From Desulfotomaculum nigrificans DSM 574 (lineage in GTDB: Bacteria > Bacillota > Desulfotomaculia > Desulfotomaculales > Desulfotomaculaceae): DNA of 64,000 bases. Shown here in pieces: positions 16,798 to 24,339 of the stretch. Positions within the stretch are counted from its first letter, which is position 1; every line of letters begins with the position of its first letter. A model generated the notes under the pieces. The model searched no databases. It saw nothing but the letters and a program-made list of their open reading frames with translations, and was not told the DNA's origin. Made by a program: the position numbers and the translations under genes. The DNA is taken from positions 622,257 to 686,256 of the forward strand of contig NZ_KI912183.1 of the NCBI RefSeq assembly GCF_000189755.2. The letters are read 5' to 3'.

Positions 16798-17670
16798 CTA
16801 ACCTTTCTGCAGTGATTCCTTAACCAGTTGAGGTACTTCCCAGGGTAAGTTGGCCACTTTCGCTCCCGCCGCAGTTAGTGCCGCCACTTTACTTTGAAAG
16901 GTGCCCTTACCCCTTTCAATGATGGCCCCGGCATGCCCCATCCTTTTTCCCGGCGGGGCCGAACTACCGGCCAGGAAGGCCATCACCGGTTTGGTCATTT
17001 CTTTAATGTAAAGAGAGGCCTCTTCCTCAGCATTGCCTCCAATCTCACCCACCAATACTATGGCTTCTGTATTTGGATCAGTCTCAAATTGCCGCAGCAC
17101 ATCCACAAAAGATAACCCTACCACCCGGTCACCACCCAGACCAACCACGGTGGACTGGCCCAGACCAGCGGCGGTCAGATTATAGACTATTTCATAACTT
17201 AGGGTACCACTGCGGGCCACCACCCCTACAGACCCCGGTTGATAAATGCTGTTGGGCATAATACCCATTTTGCTCTGGCCCGGAGATATAATACCAAAGG
17301 TATTGGGCCCGATGACGGTAACCCCCCATTTTTCGGCATAGGCCATAATATCTAATTCATCGTGCAGCGGCACATGCTCGGTGATGATTACTAAAGTCTT
17401 AATACCGGCGGATATGGCCTCAAAGGCGGCGTCCTTTACCCCCGGTGCCGGAATAAATATGATACTGGCGGTTATGGGGTAGTGCTCCACCGCCTCGGCT
17501 ACGGTATTAAACACAGGCACTCCATGCACTGACTGGCCACCCTTACCAGGGGAAACCCCAGCTGCCACCCGGGAACCGTAAGCCAGCATTTGGGCTGTAT
17601 GGAAACTACCCTGTTTACCGGTAATACCCTGCACCAGAATAACGGTATCATGATCAATGATTATCGCCAC
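16798..17670 (-). CDS. sucD: Succinyl-CoA ligase (ADP-forming) alpha subunit
   Basis: SucD carries the CoA-binding Rossmann domain ([16 protein letters not shown], residues 13-28) and the active-site histidine that is transiently phosphorylated ([12 protein letters not shown], about residues 245-256). Length is 290 residues, as usual. It forms a heterotetramer with SucC and interconverts succinyl-CoA + ADP + Pi with succinate + ATP + CoA. The start lies 17 bases inside sucC, so the pair is translationally coupled. With the nearby KorABCD it makes the 2-oxoglutarate to succinate step. Confidence 0.96.
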   Translation of the reverse strand: MAIIIDHDTVILVQGITGKQGSFHTAQMLAYGSRVAAGVSPGKGGQSVHGVPVFNTVAEAVEHYPITASIIFIPAPGVKDAAFEAISAGIKTLVIITEHVPLHDELDIMAYAEKWGVTVIGPNTFGIISPGQSKMGIMPNSIYQPGSVGVVARSGTLSYEIVYNLTAAGLGQSTVVGLGGDRVVGLSFVDVLRQFETDPNTEAIVLVGEIGGNAEEEASLYIKEMTKPVMAFLAGSSAPPGKRMGHAGAIIERGKGTFQSKVAALTAAGAKVANLPWEVPQLVKESLQKG

Positions 17671-18793
17671 TATAAAGAGCCCCCTTACCCGCCGCCAGTT
17701 CCACCACTTTCACCACGGCTTCATCAATGTTACGATAGGCACTCATGCCCTGCTGCTGAAGAACTTCTATCCCGGCCTGCTCATTGGTACCCACCAACCG
17801 GATGACAATGGGTACCGGGATACCGGTGGTTTCCCTCACATGGGCAAAGGCCCGGGCCACATCATCACATCTGGTAATACCACCAAAAATATTTATTAAA
17901 ATGGCTCTAGGATTAGTGGAAAGTAATATTTCCAGGGCCTTAGCGGTGGCTTCGGTACTGGCCCCACCCCCGGCATCCATAAAGTTCCTGGGGCTACCCC
18001 CAAAATGGTTCAGCATATCCAGAGTAGCCATAGTAATACCGGCCCCGTTGGCCATCACAGCAATATCTCCGTCTAGCTCCACAAAGGAAATACCCAGCTC
18101 GGTAGCCCTTAATTCCAGTTGGCTGCGTTCCTCCACTCGGGGCAGCCAATCAGGCCAACGGAAAGATGCTTCATCGTCAATGTTAAACTTAGCATCAGCT
18201 GCCACCAGTTTATCGCCACTAACCACCAGCGGGTTAATCTCCACTAACTCCGCGTCGTACTTACGGAATATGGTGTACATTTTAACCAGTATGTCAGCAA
18301 ATTGCTTGGCCTCACCGGCAGGCAAACCCATGCGGCGGGCCACTTCCCGTCCCATATAGGGTTGGATACCGCTATGCACATCCACATGCATTTTAACTAG
18401 CTGGTGCTCCGGAACTTCTTCTATATCCACTCCACCATAGGCTGAGGCAATGACCAGGGGCTTACGCCGGGCCCCATCCACGGTAATGGCCACATAATAC
18501 TCCTTATCAATAGTTAACTTTTCTTCCACCAGCACCGCTTGCACCGATAGATCTTTAATTACCGTACCCAGCAATGCTTCCGCCGCCGCTGCGGCATCGG
18601 TGGCAGTAGCGGGAAACTTTATACCCCCGGCTTTGCTCCTGCCGCCAGATAATACCTGGCTCTTCACTACCACGGCTGGCAGCCCGGCGGCATACTCAGC
18701 CACCCCCGTCGGATTAAAAAAAGCCTGGCCCCGGGGTACCGGAATACCTTCTTTACGAAAGATATCCTTCCCCATATACTCGTACAATTTCAT
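17654..18793 (-). CDS. sucC: Succinyl-CoA ligase (ADP-forming) beta subunit
   Basis: This 379-residue subunit has an N-terminal ATP-grasp domain (VKSQVLSGGRSKAGG near residue 43, then the Mg/ATP residues in AELVEINPLVV) and a C-terminal CoA-ligase domain with GGGASTEATAKALE and INIFGGITRCDDVA. All are canonical SucC motifs. ATG 18793 has AGGAGGGG upstream. It is the first gene of a two-gene operon whose promoter must lie in the 18794-18910 region. The substrate could be another acid in this family, but the sequence is typical for succinate. Confidence 0.96.
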   Translation of the reverse strand: MKLYEYMGKDIFRKEGIPVPRGQAFFNPTGVAEYAAGLPAVVVKSQVLSGGRSKAGGIKFPATATDAAAAAEALLGTVIKDLSVQAVLVEEKLTIDKEYYVAITVDGARRKPLVIASAYGGVDIEEVPEHQLVKMHVDVHSGIQPYMGREVARRMGLPAGEAKQFADILVKMYTIFRKYDAELVEINPLVVSGDKLVAADAKFNIDDEASFRWPDWLPRVEERSQLELRATELGISFVELDGDIAVMANGAGITMATLDMLNHFGGSPRNFMDAGGGASTEATAKALEILLSTNPRAILINIFGGITRCDDVARAFAHVRETTGIPVPIVIRLVGTNEQAGIEVLQQQGMSAYRNIDEAVVKVVELAAGKGALYSGDNH

Positions 18794-18919
18794 TATGGAT
18801 AACCCCTCCTATTTTATTTTTCAGACTAATTAAAATATTCGTTATAAAAATATTATTTTCCTGTTAAAAGAGAGGTCAGGCTTTACTTTTTGACTCATTG
18901 TTGCTTAAAAATAATAAGA

Positions 18920-18944
18920 AACACCACAGGCAACCTGTGGTGTT
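18920..18944 (-). terminator. Intrinsic terminator downstream of trxB
   Basis: An 11-bp perfect stem (AACACCACAGG/CCTGTGGTGTT, 3-nt loop) is followed on the minus strand by TCTTATTATTTTT. It would end trxB transcripts about 140 bases after the stop codon and separate them from sucC. Confidence 0.7.
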
Positions 18945-18984
18945 TTGGGGTCAAATGTGATAATATTTTTTACCCTTTTGGGCA

Positions 18985-19067
18985 TAATACCTTAGGTAGG
19001 TTGAGATTATCAACCTAATCTCCTCTCCCTTTCTCGCTGTATCTGATAAAGATACAGCCTTTTTTTA
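18985..19067 (+). ncRNA. Candidate small RNA or regulatory RNA element
   Basis: There is no plus-strand gene here, yet the plus strand ends in a textbook terminator: GCTGTATCT/AGATACAGC (19036-19044 with 19050-19058) followed by CTTTTTTT. Upstream are two mutually exclusive stems, TAGGTTGA/TCAACCTA (18997-19004 with 19010-19017) and GAGATTA/TAATCTC (19003-19009 with 19016-19022). A single-stranded C/T-rich stretch (about 19020-19035) could pair with Shine-Dalgarno sequences. The promoter is unclear. It overlaps, in antisense, the predicted 3' end of the trxB transcript. Confidence 0.4.
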
Positions 19068-19086
19068 AGAGGATTCTTTTCACATC

Positions 19087-20010
19087 TTACTTCTCCAAGT
19101 CGGCCAGGTATTTTTCCACCTGCATGGCGGCAATGGCGCCATCGGCTACAGCGGTGACCACCTGGCGCAGGGGTTTTTGCCTGACATCACCGATGGCGAA
19201 CAAACCGGGTATGTTAGTGGCCATTTTTTCATCTGTAATAATATAGCCCCGCTCATCCATTTCAACTAAATTCTTGACCAGATCGGAGTTGGCCCTGGTA
19301 CCCACATAGACGAAAACGCCGTCAACCGGCACTTCAGTCAACTCTCCAGTTTGTACGTTTTTAATTTTAACTGCCTCTACTTTGTTTTCCCCCACAATCC
19401 GGTCTACCACTGAATGCCAGAGAAACTCAATTTTTTCATTTGCCATAGCCCGTTTTTGAATTAATTTGGTGGCCCGGAGTTCACCCCGGCGGTGAATAAT
19501 ATAAACTTTACCGGCAAATTTGGTTAGAAAGAGGGCCTCCTCTACAGCGGCATCCCCACCTCCTACCACAGCCACGGTTTTATCCCGGAAAAAGGCTCCG
19601 TCACAGGTGGCACAGTAGGAAACACCACGACCGTGAAACTTGCTTTCTCCCTCAACTCCAAGGTACTGTGGCTTAGCGCCGCTGGCTAAAATAACTGCTT
19701 TGGTTTTAAACGATTCGCCTCCGGCATAAACAATAAATTCTTCATCATGTCGTTCCAGCTTTTCGACATCTGCATTTAAAATTTCCAGGCCAAAAGAGCG
19801 GGCCTGTTCATCAAATTTCATAGCTAGGTCAATACCGCCAATACCACCTGGGAAACCAGGATAATTTTCTATCCACTCGGTGGCTGCCGCCTGCCCGCCG
19901 GGCATACCCCGTTCTATTAATATAGAATTTATATCAGCCCTGGCAGCATATAGCCCGGCTGTGTATCCGGCTGGACCTCCACCGATAATAACCAGATCTT
20001 TTTCCTGCAT
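19087..20010 (-). CDS. trxB: Thioredoxin reductase (NADPH)
   Basis: Canonical low-molecular-weight thioredoxin reductase, 307 residues. FAD motif GGGPAGYTAGLYAA, redox-active CATC in SYCATCDGAFF, NADPH motif VGGGDAAVEEA and the 2'-phosphate motif HRRGELRA are all intact. The C-terminus has IGDVRQKPLRQV. It transfers electrons from NADPH through FAD to thioredoxin. No thioredoxin gene is next to it. It contrasts with the NADPH-motif-less paralogue at 7116-8033. ATG 20010 follows GGAGGT. Confidence 0.96.
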   Translation of the reverse strand: MQEKDLVIIGGGPAGYTAGLYAARADINSILIERGMPGGQAAATEWIENYPGFPGGIGGIDLAMKFDEQARSFGLEILNADVEKLERHDEEFIVYAGGESFKTKAVILASGAKPQYLGVEGESKFHGRGVSYCATCDGAFFRDKTVAVVGGGDAAVEEALFLTKFAGKVYIIHRRGELRATKLIQKRAMANEKIEFLWHSVVDRIVGENKVEAVKIKNVQTGELTEVPVDGVFVYVGTRANSDLVKNLVEMDERGYIITDEKMATNIPGLFAIGDVRQKPLRQVVTAVADGAIAAMQVEKYLADLEK

Positions 20011-20168
20011 CCTAATACCTCCAAGTCAAAATCAATTCTGAAAAATGTCGACAATTGTAGTATCTCATTTTTGCAAATTGTAAGTCAAGTAGATACTTTT
20101 TAGTTAATAAATTTTTAATAAAAGTAAATCTTTTGCAGTCTGCCCAAGGCAATTTAATGGTCATTCAA

Positions 20169-21629
20169 TTAAATATCTTTTTGTTTTTGTAAAATTGCTT
20201 TGGTTTCCCTGGCCGCCCGCTGTACCTGGGGGTCTTCGGCCGGGTTAGTAATTATTCGTTCCATATGTTTTAAGGCACTTACCATTTTAAGTTGACCCAA
20301 GGCCCGAATGGCATTTTCCCTAACCAGTGCCACCGGATCACTCAGGGCTGAAATCAGGGCAAAATAAAAGGACTGGTCAGCCATCTCCCCCATGGCCTGA
20401 CAGGTACGCACCCGTACTAAACTGTCCCGGTCATTAATGGTTTTGCTTAATAAATTCACCGCATCCTTGCCACCCAGTTGGCCACAGGCCCAGATAATTT
20501 GTAAAAAAACCTTTTTCGGTACTCGCCGCTGCAGGGCTTTAAAACACATAACCACACTTGTATCTTTCCGACGAACTAGTTCACGAATAACCTGGATAGT
20601 AATTTCTGAATTTCTTCCTTGTAATACGGCGAGAGTCCGGGAAATCCTATCTTTGGCTTTACTGCGCAAAATATTTTGCACTTCATCAGCCAATTTAGGC
20701 ACCACCAGAGGTACAATAAGTTTAGCCGCCCCTTCGGAAAGGGTCAACCCCTGTTCCGGCCCGGTATCATCCATCAGCAAATTAGCCTCCATCAAACGAT
20801 CCAGCAAGGTGATAATTTGCTTTCTAGGCCAGTGGGCCAGTAAGCTATAAGCACAGGTTTTAGTAAAATAACTTTCCCCCGTAAGCCAGGGGGTCTTCGC
20901 CCCTTTAAGAATATCCGCAAAACGCTGGATGGTGACTTGCCTCTCCACCGAAAAGAGTCCTTCAAATAGTCGAATTAGGCCATCGGGGTCTAATTCAAGC
21001 CCCAGGTCCATGATGATTTGCTCGGCCTGTAATCTCTCATAATAGTTCTTAAATACCTTAAAGCGGTGCTGAAAGTCAATTAGCAAACGAATTTGACTAA
21101 CCGTCAAACCGGCCAATTCTTTGTGGTTGACCAATTGCTCTTCCGACACATCCGCCAACCCCTCAATCACCTGTTGAAACTTGTAGTACTGCTTACGAAA
21201 CTTCTCCAAATAAGCTTCCGGATAACCTGTACGTTGGGCAATTTCCGGCAGGCGGTGGCCAATGGTTAACATACGCAAAATGATTTCCCAGGGCTGCCAT
21301 GGATGATTGTTGGAGAGGGGACTTTTGCCTAATACGGCTTTGGCACACAGCAAAATATCACCGGTTAAACCTTCGGCAAAGGTCGGCGGGTAGGCAAACT
21401 GAGAATTAAGTTTGCTGATTAGGATCTCCCGAAAGGTAGGATTATCTAAATACTGCCAGTTGGTTTTTAAACAGTGAACCAGATCAGGTATCACCGTATC
21501 CCGGAGGTAAGCTAAAGCCAGGGCGCTTTTGGGCCCGCCCCAATCTTCGGTAAACATTTTTTCCAACTCAATGGCCAAATTTCCTGCACTCTCCGGTGGT
21601 CTGGGTTGTACCTTTATATCCAAGGCCAT
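20169..21629 (-). CDS. Winged-helix (RQC-like) and HEAT-repeat protein
   Basis: An unusual protein of about 486 residues. The middle (about residues 235-310) reads like the RecQ C-terminal winged helix: an ILKGAKTPWL opening, then a YSLLAHWPRKQIITLLDRL helix and LTLSEGA at the wing. The C-terminal third has three or four HEAT-type repeats (LLSKTINDRDSLVRVRTCQA and ISALSDPVALVRENAIRALG). The first 200 residues are helical with an HTH-like patch (RLPEIAQRTGYPEAYLEKF). It may be a DNA-binding protein with a helical scaffold. It has no helicase motor. I choose ATG 21629 over an earlier TTG because a G-rich site precedes it. Transcribed just after the ger operon. Confidence 0.6.
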   Translation of the reverse strand: MALDIKVQPRPPESAGNLAIELEKMFTEDWGGPKSALALAYLRDTVIPDLVHCLKTNWQYLDNPTFREILISKLNSQFAYPPTFAEGLTGDILLCAKAVLGKSPLSNNHPWQPWEIILRMLTIGHRLPEIAQRTGYPEAYLEKFRKQYYKFQQVIEGLADVSEEQLVNHKELAGLTVSQIRLLIDFQHRFKVFKNYYERLQAEQIIMDLGLELDPDGLIRLFEGLFSVERQVTIQRFADILKGAKTPWLTGESYFTKTCAYSLLAHWPRKQIITLLDRLMEANLLMDDTGPEQGLTLSEGAAKLIVPLVVPKLADEVQNILRSKAKDRISRTLAVLQGRNSEITIQVIRELVRRKDTSVVMCFKALQRRVPKKVFLQIIWACGQLGGKDAVNLLSKTINDRDSLVRVRTCQAMGEMADQSFYFALISALSDPVALVRENAIRALGQLKMVSALKHMERIITNPAEDPQVQRAARETKAILQKQKDI

Positions 21630-21713
21630 CACATCCCCCAATTATAATCCAAAAGAAAAATATTCCACAGACAAGTAATATTATCCTTTTTAACAATTAC
21701 CTTAGGCCTAACT

Positions 21714-21887
21714 TTACTCGAAGCCTTGCCTTATAAATATAGCATAAAAAGAAAGCAACAGGGTAAGGACGGTTAACAATATGGTGCCTACGGCACCCCG
21801 CTTATTTTTCTGCTGCCATAACCAAACCGCAAAAGATATGGTATAGGCCCCCACGGCCAAGGGTACTAAGGCCAGTAAATAGTTCAT
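21714..21887 (-). CDS. Small two-helix membrane protein of the germinant-receptor operon (D-subunit-like)
   Basis: A 57-residue ORF (ATG 21887, stop 21714-21716) has GAGGAG ten bases upstream, inside the end of the gerAC gene, and starts only 7 bases after its stop. Two hydrophobic helices (LLALVPLAVGAYTISFAVWL and TILLTVLTLLLSFYAIFI) flank a basic loop QQKNKRGA. Small two-helix 'D' proteins encoded with germinant receptors are known in Bacillus and modulate receptor function. This matches them in size, topology and position, but sequence similarity cannot be tested here. Confidence 0.65.
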   Translation of the reverse strand: MNYLLALVPLAVGAYTISFAVWLWQQKNKRGAVGTILLTVLTLLLSFYAIFIRQGFE

Positions 21888-21893
21888 CCGTAT

Positions 21894-23246
21894 CTACTCC
21901 TCGGGATAAGGCTCAGTTTTCCGCAAAAGGCCGGGTCGGCGAATGTTACTCTTACAAGTAACAGTGATATCGGCCTGGTCATAGATATCCTTCCAGTTTA
22001 GGCTTTCCCATTCTTTCCAGGAATTTAACTCTTTACGGTAAAAGCGGTCATAACGAAAAATATCACCCCAATCCTGTTCCCTGGTCTTGGCAATCAGTTC
22101 AGTAGCCAGTTTTTCCATTTCCCGGTCAAAGTTTTGCTCCAAAAATCTCTTGTTCTCCGGGCTTTCGTAATTTTCCCCGCTGGGAATAGACAGAAATTCT
22201 CCTTCTAAAAAGATGGTTTCTTTAATTTTAACCTGACCTTGCTCTATGGTAACTTTAATTTGTGGCTTCTTGGCTTGTTTTAATCTTAAGGACACAACCT
22301 TATCTTCATGCTTGGGATCAGGAAGGATAAAGATGCCCGTATCAAAGTCACCCCTTAAAAGTAGCATGGTGCGGGTTTCATCTCCGGTTAACTGGCCCAC
22401 CATTTGATCATTACGAAAAACCGCTGATCCCAAAAATTCAGCTTTATTCTCCCCTGTTCTAGGCACCTCCCCGGCATAATAGGGTACCCTTAATGGATTC
22501 TCTACTGACTGTTTAACTTCATTCATCTGCTGTTCTGGCTGTTGACCGCCTTCTTTATTACTTCCCCCTTGTTTTCCTTGTTGCTGATCTTGTTGGGGCT
22601 GACCTCCTGCTTTTTTATTGATACCCACCAGGCTGACAACGGGCGAACTATGCAGTGATTTAATGGTAAAATAAAAATCATCAATATCAGTACGGGGAAA
22701 AAGCCCGAAAAACCGGCTGGAACGCTCAATTAAATCAAATTGTTTAGCCGGAGAAGTTTCCAGTTTGGGTTTATTGTTGACTAAAAAATCCTTGGCCTTC
22801 CCCCGGCAGACATACAGGTAAGTGTTGCCTCTCACTTCCCGGAAACGTGAGAGCATTCTAATATGTTCTTCCAGCCCGTCCCGGGCCAGTTCCTCTCCAA
22901 AAATAAAGGACTTAGCATGCATCAAGTTAATTTCCCGGGCAATATAACTGTTTAGTAGTTTAAAACAATCCAACATAGAAGGACCCCTGACACTGGTAAC
23001 CACAAAGGGCTCTACTTGTCCCCCACCGCCTCCGCCCCCGCCACTACCTGCGGCAAAGGCTAAAGTATTGGCAAAGGCTACCGTTACTTCAATTTGATCA
23101 TTCGTTACTTTATCCACTCCTACTGCCAGAACAAAGGCTACTTCATTGGTTTCACGGGCACCCCAGCAACCTGTCAATAAGGCAGTTAGAATTATTAAGC
23201 AAATTATTTTACTATAAAGTTTATATTTCTTGGCTTTATGTTCCAT
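21894..23246 (-). CDS. gerAC: Spore germination lipoprotein, Ger(x)C family
   Basis: GerAC-type subunit of a nutrient germinant receptor. A type II signal peptide with lipobox LLTGC puts the lipidated Cys at residue 27, and CWGARETNEVAFVLAVGVD is the classic Ger(x)C opening. The C-terminal domain has LAKTREQDWGDIFRYDRFYRKE-like conserved text near its end. Two low-complexity inserts are odd: a Gly8 run (about residue 77) and a Gln/Gly/Lys-rich linker (about 220-250). ATG 23246 is preferred; a TTG at 23264 would add six residues. It overlaps the gerAB stop by 11 bases. Confidence 0.92.
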   Translation of the reverse strand: MEHKAKKYKLYSKIICLIILTALLTGCWGARETNEVAFVLAVGVDKVTNDQIEVTVAFANTLAFAAGSGGGGGGGGQVEPFVVTSVRGPSMLDCFKLLNSYIAREINLMHAKSFIFGEELARDGLEEHIRMLSRFREVRGNTYLYVCRGKAKDFLVNNKPKLETSPAKQFDLIERSSRFFGLFPRTDIDDFYFTIKSLHSSPVVSLVGINKKAGGQPQQDQQQGKQGGSNKEGGQQPEQQMNEVKQSVENPLRVPYYAGEVPRTGENKAEFLGSAVFRNDQMVGQLTGDETRTMLLLRGDFDTGIFILPDPKHEDKVVSLRLKQAKKPQIKVTIEQGQVKIKETIFLEGEFLSIPSGENYESPENKRFLEQNFDREMEKLATELIAKTREQDWGDIFRYDRFYRKELNSWKEWESLNWKDIYDQADITVTCKSNIRRPGLLRKTEPYPEE

Positions 23247-24339
23247 CTTCAGGTTGCTCACCAACTTTACGAACTTTGGATAACACCAGTAATAACAGGG
23301 GCAGCAATACGGTGGGCATCAGAGTCCAGGTTCTTAGCCGGGCTACATCGAGTTTAACTGCCGTGGGTAAATCCGGGGGCAGGATACTGACGATAAAACA
23401 AAGTAAGCTAACAATCCATAGTAATGGCCGAAAATCCGGTAAACGAAAAACCCTGGCCAAAATCACAACTGCAGCGTAAAAAGTCACCGCCAGTTTAATA
23501 AAACCCACCATGGCCCAGGTTAACAGAAAAACTGATTCAATTCGCTGAAAAAACCGACCGAAGGTAACCAGACGGCTTAAATTAAAAAAAGGTAGTAATT
23601 CCTCAGAAGCCACGTGTACTCCAAAGGTAAGTAATATTAATAGAGCTACAATTAATTTAATCACCCCGCCCAACGACAAGGCAGTTATACCACTGCGCCA
23701 AAAATACTGCCATCCGCCAAAGGTTTGTATAATAACCGCTGCCAGTAACCCCTCGCTGACCAAACTATACTTCATTACCGATTCAATTAAGATGGTTTTC
23801 GCATCCATACTCCACAGGGGGTAAATATTGGTCACGTCCACAAAGCGTGTAACACTGACGAACAAAATCACCAGACCTAGCACCACAAAGGTAACGGATA
23901 CCCTGGCCACCCGGGCCATAGTTTCCAAACCATAAAAACAGGCCGCGATGCCTGTAATTAAGGGCATCATCAACACCAAACTGATAGGCGTATCTGGTAA
24001 GGCAGCCGTTAAAATAGCTTCGGAGTATCGCCGCATTAAGATTGATTCTTCATAAATAAAAAAAGCAGCAAACACCAAATTACAAAGCAGGCCCAAATAA
24101 GGACCTAAAATCTGTTCACTGGCCTCCACAATGGTTACATTTTGATGCCGACGCATTAGCGAGGCAATAATCCAAAACTCAAATAAACTAACTACCGTGC
24201 CTATGGCATAGAGAGCCCAGGCCATATTTTTACCCACTTCAATGGCAATGGCCGGATCAGCTAAAAAAATGCGGGCCAGATTGGATAAAAACAGTAAGGC
24301 GAAACCTTCTGCAAAGCCAATTTTTCCTTCCCTGATCAA
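23236..24339 (-). CDS. gerAB: Spore germination permease, GerAB family
   Basis: The 367-residue integral membrane subunit of the germinant receptor is an amino acid-polyamine-organocation superfamily member with ten predicted helices. It opens with GKIGFAEGFALLFL and has family segments such as SEQILGPYLG and NIYPLW. GerAB binds the small-molecule germinant in the spore inner membrane. Start is TTG 24339, overlapping the gerAA stop (TTGA), with GGGAGA upstream. Middle gene of an A-B-C-(D) operon. Confidence 0.93.
   Translation of the reverse strand: MIREGKIGFAEGFALLFLSNLARIFLADPAIAIEVGKNMAWALYAIGTVVSLFEFWIIASLMRRHQNVTIVEASEQILGPYLGLLCNLVFAAFFIYEESILMRRYSEAILTAALPDTPISLVLMMPLITGIAACFYGLETMARVARVSVTFVVLGLVILFVSVTRFVDVTNIYPLWSMDAKTILIESVMKYSLVSEGLLAAVIIQTFGGWQYFWRSGITALSLGGVIKLIVALLILLTFGVHVASEELLPFFNLSRLVTFGRFFQRIESVFLLTWAMVGFIKLAVTFYAAVVILARVFRLPDFRPLLWIVSLLCFIVSILPPDLPTAVKLDVARLRTWTLMPTVLLPLLLLVLSKVRKVGEQPEDGT

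Noticed and set aside
17784-18359. Long plus-strand ORF opposite sucC (191 codons)
   Set aside because: Antisense shadow of a highly conserved sucC; Ser/Pro/Ala-rich text without motif or ribosome binding site.
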